NCBI GenBank assembly: GCA_039654915.1 | Contig: CM077593.1 | Coordinates: 114,005,413 to 114,069,412, forward strand | Source of the DNA: Aquilaria yunnanensis | Lineage: Eukaryota > Streptophyta > Magnoliopsida > Malvales > Thymelaeaceae | DNA length: 64,000 bases | Reading direction: 5' to 3' | Part shown: positions 11,104 through 22,229 of the stretch, piece after piece | Numbering within the stretch: the first letter of the stretch is position 1 | How the letters are laid out: every line of letters begins with the position of its first letter | Position numbers and translations under genes: made by a program | The notes under the pieces: generated by a model | Database searches by the model: none | What the model saw: the letters and a program-made list of their open reading frames with translations, nothing else | Told to the model about the DNA's origin: nothing

Positions 11104-12270
11104 AGTTTAGAATGAAATGAAAACATTCACAACTTGTTTGAAAAAAAATGGAAACATTCACAATTTATTTGGAATGAAATGGAAAGATTCACAACTTGTT
11201 TGGAATGAAATGGAAGGATTCACAACTTGTTTGGAATGAAATGAAAAGATTCACAACTTGTTTGAAATGAAATGAAATGAAAACATTCACAACTAGTTGA
11301 TAATGAAATGAAAATATTCACAGCTTGTTTGGAATGAAATAGAAACATTCACAACTTGTTTGAAATAAAATGAAAGCATTCACAACTAGTTTGGAATGAA
11401 TGGAAACATTCACAACTTGTGTGGAATGAAATAGAAACATTCATAACTAGTCTGGAATGAAATGGAAACATTCACAACTTGTTTGGAATGAAATGGAAAC
11501 ATTCACAACTAGTTTAGAATGAATGGAAATATTCACAACTAGTTTGGAATGAATGGAAACATTTACAGTTTATTTGGAATGAAATGGAAACATTCACAAC
11601 TTGTTTGGAATGAAATAGAAACATTCAAAACTTGTTTGGAATAAAATGAAAACATTTACAACTAGTTTCGAATGAAATGGAAGCATTCACAATAACTTGT
11701 TTGAAATGAAATGAAATGGAAACATTCACAACTAGTTTATAATGAAATGAAAATATTCACAACTTGTTTGGAATGAAATAGAAAAATTCACAACTTGTTT
11801 GAAATGAAATGGAAGCATTCACAACTTGTTTGGAATGAAATGTAAACATTCACAACTTGTTTGGAATGAAATGGAAACACTCATAACTTATTTGAAATGA
11901 AATGAAAATATTCACAACTAGTTTGGAATGAATGGAAACATTCACAACTTGTATGGAATGAAATGGAAATTTTCACAACTAGATTAGAATGAAATGGAAA
12001 CATTCACAACTTGTTTGGAATGAAATGGAAACATTCACAACTTGTTTGGAATGAAATGGAAACATTCACAACTTGTTCGGAATGAAATGGAAACATTCAC
12101 AACTTGTTTAGAATGAAATGGAAACATTCACAGTAATTTGTTTGGAATGAAATGGAAACATTCACAATAATTTGTTTGGAATGAAATGGAAACATTCACA
12201 ACTAGTTTGTAATGAATGGAAACATTCATAACTTGTGTGGAATGAAATGGAAACATTTACAACTAGTTTA
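11104..12270. repeat. 31-bp minisatellite, about 37 copies
   Basis: The unit is GGAATGAAATGGAAACATTC followed by ACAACTTGTTT. Copies vary by point changes (for example ACTAG for CTTG) and by duplication or loss of GAAAT. Each unit contains the short inverted repeat GAATG...CATTC around an A-rich loop, so single strands could form serial small hairpins. It is non-coding in all frames. Confidence 0.9.
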
Positions 12271-12439
12271 AAATATTGATTCTCATTCTTTAAAACTTGA
12301 ACCCTTAGAATTAAATAGGATTCATTCTGAAGGGGGGAGGCGAGGTCCAATAAGAACTTTTAAAACTTGGAACTAGAATATAAATCATCCCTATGCTTAG
12401 ACAAAGCCATCCTCAGTTGATATAAGATTACCCATGGAT

Positions 12440-13325
12440 TATACACCTTATGCTTTTGTGAAATGTAAGGGAGAGTCAATTCAAGAATGGAATATAGATG
12501 GCCTTTCAGAATACCAAATCAAAAACACCATCTCTAACATATGATTATGCATGGAGTAGTTGCCAGAAAAGGAGTTGATAATACGGACCCAGAAATTGCA
12601 GAAATGCTAATAACTGGTTTTACAGGTCAGTAAAAAAATTGGTGGGATAAGTTTCTATCCGAACAAGGTAGACAAGAAATAAGAAATGTAAGAAAAATTC
12701 TCACGGTCCAACAAGGTAATCAATGGATTCATACAAGTGAACCTGATGTTGTGAATACTTTGCTGTGTACCATTTATTCTCACTTCATAAGGGATGCAAC
12801 AAGTAAACAAAATAAAAATTGTGATTTATTGTTGAACCTAAGATGTAGAACTTTGTCTGACTTAGAATGGTATAAGGATACATTCCTTACAAGAGTTTAT
12901 GAAAAAGAAGATTCCAGGTCTTCAGTCTAGAAAGAAAAATTCATAATAGGATTACCAAAACATTTTGAACAATTAGTCATGGACCATCTTAAACAGAAAA
13001 ATCAAGGAGTTCATCCTAATTTAGAAAATTATACCTATGGCCAAATTATGTTAAAAGTAAATGAAGTTGGTCTAAAAATGTGTCATGAAATGAAATGGCA
13101 GAAACATGTTCAAAGAGAAAGACTAGCAGGAAGAAAAGAAATGGGAAAGTTTTGTTCCCAGTTTGGATATGATATCCCAATACCTTTTTCTGAAAACAAA
13201 CCCAGAAAGCAAAGAGGACATATATCCTATAAAAGATATAGGAGAAGAAGATTTGAAAGGTTGGAAGAAAAACTAGAATCGTCTAAAAAGTATAAAAGGA
13301 TGTTAAAAATTTACCTTCCAAGCAA
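12440..13325 (+). pseudogene. Pararetrovirus-like capsid/gag region, broken by stops
   Basis: The reading begins near IQEWNIDGLSEYQI and continues through a conserved block of the plant pararetroviral/gag-like family, with WWDKFLSEQG, DLEWYKDTFLTRVYE, EKFIIGLPKHFEQLV and LENYTYGQI. It ends in a basic, Lys/Arg-rich tail (RYRRRRFERLEEKLE) at the position where a CCHC zinc knuckle would follow. The knuckle itself is missing because the sequence jumps into the RNase H remnant. In-frame stops interrupt it, for example in FTGQ*KNWW and SSV*KEK. The longest intact frame is 12979-13362. Confidence 0.6.
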
Positions 13326-13329
13326 ATTT

Positions 13330-13537
13330 TTGTTTCATGGCAAGCTATTTTGTCTGCTTTGATTTTGATATTGAATACATCGCTGGTGATATAAACTCAT
13401 TGCTTGATTTCTTGACTAGAGAATTTTTGCAGGGGAGAGTAGATGGCCAAGAACTTGAACCAGAAAAACAAATCTGTTCTCTGTCAAAAGGACGAAAAAA
13501 CAATGATGGAGGTCAAATAGAGGTCAAAGCATGTTAA
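13330..13537 (+). pseudogene. RNase H C-terminal remnant of the pararetrovirus-like copy
   Basis: The segment reads FDFDIEYIAGDINSLLDFLTREFLQ. This is the ending of caulimovirid and gypsy RNase H domains, where IEYIxGxxN is followed by xDFLxRE. It is joined out of frame, with no intervening protease or reverse transcriptase, to the capsid-like region. That junction marks a large internal deletion near 13325. The rest of the frame to 13537 is not recognisable. Confidence 0.6.
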
Positions 13538-14972
13538 GAGATTGACCTATAACTAACCGGAGTACTTCTGGCTCAACATCATTATCTACTAAAAATCCCT
13601 GAAATAGAAGAAAAGTCTTTCTAAGAAATAACTTATAAAAGGACAAAAACTAATGGAGAACCCTCCAAGAAAAGAAAATGAAATTCAGGGAAAAATTTCC
13701 AAGAAATGAAGCAGAAAAATATTCATTAAAGGCCTTCAAAGCCCTAGGACATTTCACTTTACAATTTAGGTGTACCATCTACATTCCAAGAAATAAATAA
13801 ATAAAATGCTTAATTTCCCCAAAAGATAAAGATTTTAAACATTTCTCAGTCATCGAACTAGCAGAAAAATATTGACCTGACTACCAGAATTCTCAGTGGC
13901 AATTACAGTCACTTAAGAAACCTCAATTTTTTGAGTTAATACTTCAAGAAATTGGTTCCGTTGAAATTGAGTACAAACCCAGAAGAACAAAGTCACTACT
14001 AAAAATAGTGATGGAAAATCAAAAGAAAAATATATAACGGAACTTGGAATTTCCTCATTTAAGGTCTTAAAGGTCTGGACATTCGAAGAATAGGGAATTC
14101 CGTCTGGATAAAGAAGAATATTGACCAAAGGCAAATATGAAATTATTTTCATCTTGGGACTACATTAAAGCTTGGGATGAAGTTTTTCATATCCAGAACC
14201 ATGATCATTAGCACTCATGGATGGTCCTGTTCAAAACCAAGCAAAGGAGGTTCCCAAACTAGTTCCACAAATGGTACATGTGGAAGGGTTTATTCAGAGA
14301 CTCTTTCCCAGAATAAATCATGAAATCTTTTGAAGGATTCCACATGTTCCAATAACAGTTTCTTTAGAAGAACCAAAAAATTCCATTTCTAGACTTTTAT
14401 TTTGTGATCATGAACCACATCCCCTGGATTTTGCAATGGCATTATGAAAAATAAGAAGTGGTTTATGATACCCACTTTACTCCATGTCTAGAACGTGTTT
14501 AGGAAGTGGAATGATGGGACAAACACATTATTAACCAATATCTTCTCGAGAACATAAGATTAGAAAAAATTAATATAGTTGAAGAAGGAGAAAATCCTAA
14601 TGAAGATTTTCTTGATGTAATGCTCAACCGATTTTACCAAGAAGGATAATTTTGAGATAGCCAAATTCCTATGGCTATAATGAAAAAAAGAATTTTAAAA
14701 TTGGCACAGAAACAGTTACATAAAGGACAAGAAGATAATGGATCCTTATCCGGCAAAGATGACTCAGGAAAATCACGGAAGCAATAATAGTAGCCAGCTG
14801 TGCAAGTGTCGGCAGAAGCAGACAAAGAAGAGAAAGCAGCCAGATTGCCAACTGACAAGAATAATTGCCCACTAGCACCAACCGATCATAATGGAGTATG
14901 GCCCCAGATTCTCTTGCAACCTGGTTGGCCAAAGACAACTCAGCCTTATCACTAAGGCTATGGAACTCTGCC

Positions 14973-15250
14973 TATATAAGGATGCACCCTGCCATAGGCT
15001 AGGCATATGAAAAAACACACATACTCTCTCTCTAGTGCATATGCTGGACATTCTTTCTTCCACCAGAAATTAAGTTCTATAGTCTAATATTCAAGTGATG
15101 TGCCTGTAGCTGTAAAATAATCATGTGGATCTTGGTGAACCTTGAATTTCTGGTTCATCAATTCAAGCTTGTAATCATTCTAGTATTCCTCCTTATTGTG
15201 TGGTAAACTAGTACTCACTAGTTTCTGTAAGTTCTGTTTATTAAATAAAT
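14973..15250 (+). promoter_or_regulatory. Pararetroviral-type promoter and poly(A) signal
   Basis: TATATAAG at 14973-14980 is followed about 25-60 bp later by a CT-rich leader start (actctctctctag). AATAAA lies at 15244, about 270 bp downstream. A compact TATA-to-AATAAA spacing of this size is typical of plant pararetroviruses, whose pregenomic RNA reads through its own terminator once. The tRNA-Met-type primer site follows at 15513. Activity is unknown. Confidence 0.5.
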
Positions 15251-15686
15251 ATTGTGTGATGAATTTCAGTACATATGTATGTTTATAAGATAAGTTTGAA
15301 TTTCAAGTAAACAAATCATGTTTGTGTTTGATCAAACCTTTATCTTTCTTAAAATATTAAAACTACTAATTTTGGGATTTGGTATATCAGCTGGAAACAC
15401 AGCTTATGCCCTATAGGCAATCTGATTGATCGGGTCTACTATGATGAACAACACACTATGCCAATCTCACCAAAAGTTTTATTAAAATATATAACTACCT
15501 ACCTGGGCATTTTGGTATCAAAGCCATTAAGATTATTGTCTTCATGCTGAAACTAATGTTTTATTAAATGCTTTAAAAAGAAAGGTCATTCTTTGTAACT
15601 TTTAAGAAATTTTGAGGAAATTAAAAAACAACGGCACCGGTACTCTTCCTGTATCGAAGAACGATCTGAGAACTCACAAAAACTTA

Positions 15687-16487
15687 GGGCTAGTTCGGTT
15701 CCAATTAATCCAATTAATTGGTTAATGGGTAAGGCCGGTCAAAAAAGGGCGTTTGTGGGAGGGTAATGAAATGGGGGCAGGATTTTGTAGAAATTACAAG
15801 ATTGTGCCACTAGGATAGGTGGTAAGAAAAAACCTTCTCCGCAAACCGTCGCCCCTGGTTTTGCATCCTTGCTCACTGCATAAGTCCGTAAACCACCGTG
15901 CAATCTTTATCGCTCGTGACTAGTAGTTCCCGATCCGATTCCCAAGCACTACCCCCTTGACCTCATCACTGGTATTCAAGCACGTCTCACCCCCAATTCA
16001 CAGGTATTCAAGCACACCTCACCCTGTCCAAGAAATTGTTGGTATTCAAGCATGCTTTACACCTGATTCGCTTTCCTTCACTAGATCTTGGACCTTGCAT
16101 CTGTCAATGTTGACTCCATACAATGCCTCACCCCCAATTTGCCTCAACTTTGGCCATCAACCTCATTAACCTTCTTAGAGAATTTGAGTAACGAGAAGAT
16201 TTGGAGTGGTGGATCTGGCCCTTGACAACCTGATTCATTGACGGCGATTGCTGGATGGTGATTGATCGAACTCAGCCGGTGATGCTTCGACGAAATAAAG
16301 AGGCTTAAGCAGATTGTGCTTGATGTGTGAAAGCGAATTGGTTGTGTTTGACTAAAAATGGAGAGAGTGGTATAGGGTGTAAATAACTAAAAAATTGGGG
16401 ACATTTTTCAATTTTGCCTGTTAGTTTTCTTGGGCTGGTGAATAATGCACCCCAATTAATCTTGTTTAATTCAAAATGAACTCCCCC
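15687..16487. mobile_element. PIF/Harbinger (Tourist-like) non-autonomous element, 801 bp
   Basis: The left end is GGGCTAGTTCGGTTCCAATTAA. The right end, reverse-complemented, is GGGGGAGTTCATTTTGAATTAA, and both share GGG..AGTTC and a distal AATTAA. Both flanks are TTA (15684-15686 and 16488-16490), the 3-bp target duplication of this superfamily. The interior has no coding capacity. It does contain three copies of a 'ggtattcaagca' motif followed by a CTCACC- or CTTTACACC-type run (15970, 16005, 16042). Confidence 0.6.
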
Positions 16488-16490
16488 TTA

Positions 16491-18130
16491 AATATTAGTG
16501 ATTTTAAACAAGATAATAATCCTAGTAATTTAGGAACTATATAGATACATCTTACCTTATGTGTCCTTATCCCAAATATTACTTTTCTACCTTCAGTCAA
16601 ATATAATAATCCCACACGTGTCATTTTCCCTCATCCCTAACAATGGTAGTCACATCATCATCAATTGCACGCTTCTCTTCAATTCGTATGCTTGAAGAAA
16701 AATTGCAATGATCAGATGTCTGGGCTTGGTGGCAATTGCGTAGGCAGTTCTTAGGTGGTGTGGCTAGGGTTCTAGCAATGACTAAAGGTAGCAAGATTGG
16801 CGCTAGAACGTGGCAAGGATGGAGGTTACAACTCATGAGCGGGTGTCTTGTCTTCCTTGATTTGACAGTGAATAGTGGAGATATTTGCTTAGGGGACGGT
16901 TGCAGCGGCATCTGGATGAAACAAGGACGATTGGTGTGGAGCAGTTGTGGCAAACCGAAAGGTGGAGATGACAATGATTGGGCTAGATGTTGGAAGCTGC
17001 AGGAGGTAGAAAAAAATAAAATTTAGGTTAAATTTTAATGTATCTCCGTAAGTATTTGTTTATATCAATTTTACATATATACCTATATGTCACACTGTTT
17101 ATACATATGTACATCTATCTCACGCAAATCATACATATTTCTTGCATTCTTTAGATATCAAATTTATAATATTTATCACTCAACTTACAAACATATCTAA
17201 TTTTTGGCAGAAAACATGTTTGGGCATTTTTACTCTTTTTATAGTTTAAAATCAATTTTGTGCTCTTTCTTTCTTTCTTTTTTTAACATATGTCTTACAT
17301 TATTGGTGCATGTCTCTAACCTGATTTGTATACCGAGTATATACACTGTCATTAATATGTTGTTATTCAATTGTACATATCACTACCGTGTTGATATTAA
17401 TTGACTTTTTCTTTTATTTTTTTTGGAAACCTTAATTTCTATTTCATATAAGAAAATATAAATTTATGCATAATTAAATTGTAATGAAAATATAAATAGT
17501 ATGTTCAAATAAATAAAAATTTATGTTCACATAACAAAAAATTATATGCATAATGAAAATAATGCATATAAAAATATTTTGAAAGGTTGAAGTCAGACAT
17601 ACAGTTTAGTATATAAACAATTTTTAGGATTTTATTTGTGCATAAACTCATCAAGATTTGTACATATCTTTCACTGTGTTTTTTTTTATTAATCATATGT
17701 CTCACTTTTTTATATATCAGATTCGTACATATTTGTCATACATATATATATATGGCTGGAAGCATGTTTTGATGCATCCATATTTATTTTTACGATGAAA
17801 GTTTGATTTCGTATATACAATTGAATATATTAATAATAATTCTATGATCGCTTTATATATATGTCTCACATGATTTGCACATATCTCTCATTTTCTTTAT
17901 AAATAGAGTTTATATATATTTGGTGTCTAATTTGTACATTTATCTAATTTTGGTGTGCATATTACACTTACCTAGTAATCTGTCCTTATGACTAAGTAGG
18001 GTATTGTTGTTTGACGATCGGTGAGTAATTAGAAAAAGTGAAAAATAAAAAATATAAAAATAGAATTTGTAAGAAAATAAGTACCGACATGAGTTGGGCC
18101 ATGTTGAACATGGATGTATTAATGAAATGG
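16491..18130. other. Intergenic, AT-rich from 17030; no gene recognised
   Basis: 16736-17026 is open on the plus strand but matches no family I know and has no good start context. From about 17030 to 17970 the DNA is strongly AT-rich with recurrent 'cacatatatct' and 'gtacatatctctca' motifs at irregular spacing. The last few hundred bases approach the H2A.Z promoter. Confidence 0.5.
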
Positions 18131-18690
18131 GTCAAGTCATCTACAACCCATTAAACCTAGCGGGCCTTAATAAATTCAGAATAGTCTTCTCTTCTCTCCG
18201 GTCTCCAAAATCTTTCCGCTAAACGATATCTTGTTGGTCAAATTTTGGCGAAAACTTTTGAAACCCCTGTGTCCCTACGTCCGATAATTTCCCACCCGAA
18301 CCAAACCGCCAACTGTTTTTTTTCCCGATTTCTTTTTTCGTTTTTGAATTATCTTTTCTCGAGTTCAAACTCCAAAATCCACCGAACTGAAAGCCCAAAC
18401 TCTCACTTCGGCGCTTCTCAGTTCGGTTTCGGCTTCTCACATCCTTGCAGGTGCTTTTCGTAACCACTTTGTATTTCGAAATTTTAGTTTGAAAACCCTT
18501 CCTCCGGTTTAATTTGAGGAATTTCTCTTGATTCTTTAAATGGGTTTGTTTGAGCTTTGAGATCTCTTAGCGTAGCTGGTCTGCTTGATTCATATAGGTC
18601 TGTTCCTGAATGGTTCTGTCGCTTGAGTTTTGCGTGTTCTGTTCTAATTTGTTTTCGTCTTTTTTGGGTAGGAAAAGAGTTGGCTGCAAA
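18131..18690 (+). promoter_or_regulatory. H2A.Z core promoter and 5' untranslated region with leader intron
   Basis: A TATA-like taataaattc (18168) follows a GGGCC element. A pyrimidine-rich leader starts near 18186. A donor-like CTTGCAG|gtgctt (about 18451) and an acceptor ttttttgggtag (ends about 18671) bracket a probable leader intron, about 20 bp before the ATG. Leader introns of this kind are common in plant histone-variant genes and usually raise expression. The splice sites are inferred from the sequence only. Confidence 0.5.
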
Positions 18691-20012
18691 ATGGCCGGGA
18701 AAGGTGGCAAGGGGCTTTTGGCGACGAAGACCACAGCAGCAAACAAAGACAAGGAAAAGGATAGGGACAAGAAGCGACCAACTTCTAGGTCTTCTCGTGC
18801 CGGTATCCAGGTGACTGTTTTCTGTTTATGTTTTAACCTGTGCCTTTTTACCTTGGCCTATCTGTATTCGGAAGATATATGGTGTTTTTTTCAGTTGCAA
18901 GTAGGAACATCGATTGAAATTCTGGTCATCTGGTGTCATCATAATGTATGTTGTTCTGTTTTGTGGGGTTCCTGTGGAAGAAGAATGCAGTTTGTAACAT
19001 GTAATGCCAGTGTATTTTACTCGAAATTAGCTAGTGTAGTCATTATCAAGAAAATGAGGGGCGGTTACCTGTTGTTGCTTAGTCTTGAAATTAGGATTAG
19101 TCGAGAGCTTTTCATGGGATGTATTGCTTTATTGTGGCATTGCAAAGAAATGAATCCAATTTGCTTGGAAGTAGAGGGTGTCGTTTTGATACTTAAATCA
19201 TGCTCACTTCAACAGTTCTTGCGTCAGTTTGGTTGCTTCTTGAATACCCAAAGGTTCATTATCCATAAGGATTTAAAAGTTGAAGAAAATTTATATAGTT
19301 TTTCTAACTATCTGCTGTCATGTTTCTTTGAAGCAATTATGTTCCAAGTTAGTGCAAGAAATTCTGCATTCTCCTTGTATATGGGCTATTGGCTCATTTC
19401 ATATCGGTGGGACTGTTCTAATTCTCTAATCTAGTATAACACTAAGTAGAACAGATATAAATGAATGCTTTTGAAAATATGTACTGGTTGGGTTGCTTCT
19501 TCAATACCCAATCCTTCTTTATTAAAACGGATATAAATGTTGAAGAGAATTTCTATATTTTTTTTTCCTCTATGGTACACTATATCTGCAGTCAGGTTTC
19601 TTTGAAGCCATTATGTTCCAAGTCGGTGCAAGGAAGTATGTTTTCTTGTATCTGGTCAATTGGCTCAGTTGGTATCGGTGGGATGGTCCTAGTTATGTAT
19701 ATTTGGTGGTTTCAGTTCCCTGTGGGCCGGATACATCGCCATCTCAAGGCCAGGACGTCTGCACATGGGAGGGTTGGGGCTACTGCTGCTGTGTACTTGG
19801 CCTCAATTCTTGAGTACCTTACAGCTGAGGTTCTTGAGTTGGCTGGAAATGCAAGCAAAGATCTGAAAGTGAAGAGAATCACTCCAAGGCATCTGCAGCT
19901 TGCCATTAGGGGTGATGAGGAACTCGATACATTGATCAAGGGTACCATTGCAGGTGGCGGTGTTATCCCACACATTCACAAATCACTTATCAACAAAACC
20001 AACAAAGAATAA
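18691..20012 (+). CDS. H2A.Z: Histone H2A.Z (coding exons 18691-18810 and 19716-20012)
   Basis: H2A.Z replaces H2A in nucleosomes near transcription start sites and in gene bodies of responsive genes. It is deposited by the SWR1 complex. Exon 1 encodes [20 protein letters not shown]... to RSSRAGIQ, and exon 2 resumes exactly at [11 protein letters not shown]. Together they encode 138 residues, the usual length. The fold is intact: [34 protein letters not shown] and [19 protein letters not shown]. The H2A.Z docking-domain signature [19 protein letters not shown] is present and the end is TNKE. The N-terminus fits the Arabidopsis HTA8/HTA11 subgroup better than HTA9. One phase-0 intron of 905 bp (gtgact...ttcag) separates the exons. 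No frameshift or stop is seen. Frames through the intron are artefacts. Confidence 0.96.
19229..19700 (+). repeat. Imperfect tandem duplication inside the H2A.Z intron
   Basis: About 19229-19430 and 19489-19700 are two diverged copies, offset by 260-270 bp. Shared blocks are ggttgcttct-t-aataccca, gttgaagaaaattt/gttgaagagaattt, gtttctttgaagc-attatgttccaagt and ttggctca...tatcggtggga. The second copy ends 15 bp before the acceptor of exon 2, so the duplication involves the branch-site region. Confidence 0.75.
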
Positions 20013-20467
20013 AGCTGTTACTCCTGTTCCAAGTGGATGTTACCTTGAGACACTTCATGTTTGTGCCATTGTTGGTCTCGTAGGGTCTCTGCCATAGTTT
20101 CGTTAGAGCACTTGCCTGGTGTATATGGTATATCTGGTAGGTTTAGAGTTGGCATCTCTGTTGGCTAGTCTTAAGCTTTAACCATCATCATCCTTTGTAA
20201 CTTGTGTGTTTGGATTTACTTGATTGCGGTTTCATGCTTGTCATTTGTTGCTTTGCAGTTATGTTCGCTCAGTATATTCCATATGCTGACGTTAGTTTGT
20301 GGTAGTAGGGTGGTGTTACTTTTTTAGGTTGATGTCATTAAAAGTTTCTGCTTGACCTGTGTTGTGCTTATGCCGCCCTTGAAATGTTCTCCTAGTATGA
20401 ATTGTCTAACCAGGTATCATTTCATTCGTATGCGTATAGAGTGTAACAAGCACTGTAATAGATTTTG
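20013..20467 (+). other. H2A.Z 3' untranslated and downstream region
   Basis: T-rich sequence following the TAA, with no other gene. The transcript probably ends between 20180 and 20460, where several weak T/G-rich elements occur. No canonical AATAAA was seen, which is common in plants. Confidence 0.45.
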
Positions 20468-20640
20468 AAGGGGCCCAAAGCCCCTTTTGCGCCTCAAACT
20501 TTTCCAACTCAAACACTCATCCCTCAAACTTTAACTTGCTCCGTGAACTTTGTAAAGTGGGACACTTGACCCCACCAACTAAGGGAAGCTTGATACATGT
20601 GATCATGTGTCTGACTTTTGTTACAGAAATGATATTTTTT
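20468..20640. repeat. Dispersed repeat, related copy at 28380-28560 in opposite orientation
   Basis: It begins with the hairpin GGGGCCCAAAGCCCC, then CTTTTGCGCCTCAAACTTTTCC and CATCCCTCAAACTTTAACTTG, and later has gatcatgtgtctgacttttgttacagaaa. The reverse complement of 28380-28560 shows the same order: CCCCTTTTGCCTC, ATCTCTTAAACTATAACTCG, then catgtgtgatcatgcgac...ttctgtactgaaa. It is non-coding, and no target duplication was established. Confidence 0.5.
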
Positions 20641-21147
20641 GTTATGATAGGACTGAAACGAAAGAGATATTCAAGTTGAAGTAGCTAAATGGTTATTTTT
20701 TCACAGGATCTCGGGCTTTTTCCTCCTCCAGGACAATGGCGAGCAAGTGATAGTCTCTAGGATGTTGGTGGGTCAAAAGATGGTGTTCCCACATTCAATC
20801 TATTGTATGTCCATCTGTATACTACCCATCACTTATTAGGCGGATAGTTTTGGATTCATATTCTATCCATTTTCATGTGGGTTGAGTAAGGTAAAATTTA
20901 TCTATTTTCTATGCTTCCCCAAATACAAATGTTCTTATGCTTTTGATTTTCATCTTCTTTTTAGTGCACCGAGCAAACACAAATTTAATCAAATATAACA
21001 TATAAGCATTTTTGTTTTTTGTTTTGTGAATACAGTCTATAATGATTGTTGAATTGATCAAACCGACCATTAAGCTAGTCTCGCTTTTGGAGTTAGAGCT
21101 GCTTTTTTTAGTGTCCTTCCCTTTTTTGCCAGTTGTAGGCGAGGAGG
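20641..21147. other. Intergenic DNA, no feature recognised
   Basis: Mixed-composition sequence with no open frame of note and no repeat partner seen in the window. Confidence 0.5.
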
Positions 21148-21880
21148 GAAAAAGTTAAATATTGCGGTATACCGCTTACTGTGGGTATGTGGTATAAATA
21201 TTTTTATATTTTATTATTTTACTGCACGGTATATCACGTTATTTTGCAAACCGTTCACTTTTTGTGTACGTTTTGTTTGAAAACTGGTGTATACTATGAG
21301 GTATGTACCGCGATATTTTATTTTTTGTGGTTGTGTGTGAGATATTTTTTTTTATCATTTTACATCAAAATATCATAAATATATGAAACATTAAAATATA
21401 ATTAATATACATATCATAAAACAAATATTTACTTTTAGTCTTTTGGTTGCTTTTCTTAGTTAACATAAAAATTTAATAGTTACTTTAAGCCACTTAGAAT
21501 TAAAATATGGTAGTGGAAAATGTATTGTTATTATTAAAGTATTATTTTTCTTCTCTTATATCAATAAATTAGTTTATTTTTTTAGTGTTATTTTTTTTGC
21601 TCTTTCTATATATATAACATTTTTTTTATGTTTTGTATTAAAAAAATATTTTCTATCATATATATTTTATTTATATTTAACAAATTAGGATGAGAAAATT
21701 AGAATACATATAAAATGTACAAAAAAAATTATTAAATTTATGTCATCTCAAAACAAATATTTTAACATTCATTTTTATGCAAAAATAGTAATAGTATGCA
21801 GTGTGCTATATCATGTAATATACCTTAAAAATTTGGGGTGTAATATACCTAACGGTAACAGTATTTAACACCTTGCATAT
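21148..21880. mobile_element. AT-rich MITE-like element with imperfect inverted ends
   Basis: The left end gaaaaagttaaatattgcggtata pairs with the reverse complement of the right end, caaggtgttaaatactgttaccg. They share GTTAAATAxTG and an adjacent GGTATA. The interior is very AT-rich, with GGTATACCGC / TATACCTAACGG motifs near both ends. No matching target duplication was found. Frame 21181-21378 is not a gene. Confidence 0.35.
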
Positions 21881-22229
21881 AAGTACCATATAACAAAAAC
21901 TTAAGCGAATACAAATTTTTACTTCAGTTATTAACACAATGTAGGATAATAATAAAGAATAGTCTGAAGGGTCTTTTTATTTCTTGATCAGCTGAAAGTA
22001 AAGTTGGTAGATAGATACATCATATGCATAGAGGCATATGTTTATACTTTATTTCATTTCATTCTTGCTGTTATATATAGTATTATTACAAACTCAACAT
22101 AAGTTCAAAAGTTCTTACAAATTTAATTTTTAGAATGATGTTATTGCTAATGATAAATACTCATAAGTGTATAGCTATTAAGAGTTTAAATTATCATTAT
22201 ACACTTTAAGTATAATTAATTTCTTTATT
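21881..22229. other. Intergenic AT-rich DNA
   Basis: No gene, RNA or repeat recognised. Confidence 0.5.

Larger units (their letters stand above)
12400..15640 (+). mobile_element. Endogenous pararetrovirus-like (Caulimoviridae-type) copy, decayed and internally deleted
   Basis: The order along the plus strand is a capsid/gag-like region, the end of an RNase H domain, a decayed downstream region, a TATA promoter (14973), a poly(A) signal (15244), and a tRNA-Met-type primer site TGGTATCAAAGCC (15513-15525). In plant pararetroviruses the promoter precedes the primer site and follows the RT/RNase H gene on a circular genome, which fits this order. In an LTR retrotransposon the coding region would follow the primer site instead. 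The protease, reverse transcriptase and most of RNase H are deleted, and the remaining frames have many stops. It cannot code for a virus. The genus is not determined. Confidence 0.65.

Noticed and set aside
11104..12270. CRISPR-like appearance of regular repeats
   Set aside because: Units are contiguous with no unique spacers, in plant nuclear DNA; it is a minisatellite. The same applies to 54645-55860.
15505..15530. TGGTATCAAAGCC taken as the primer site of an LTR retrotransposon starting here
   Set aside because: No LTR end (CA) directly precedes it and no gag follows; the coding remnants lie upstream, which fits a pararetroviral circle instead.
16736..17026. 96-residue open frame
   Set aside because: No family match, no promoter or splice context, composition as the surrounding DNA.
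18610..19434. 274-residue open frame overlapping H2A.Z exon 1
   Set aside because: It reads through the exon 1 donor into the intron; the exon joins to 19716 by consensus splice sites and the intron part matches no family.
19461..20012. 183-residue frame starting before H2A.Z exon 2
   Set aside because: The first 85 residues are intron sequence; the histone fold starts exactly at the acceptor at 19716.
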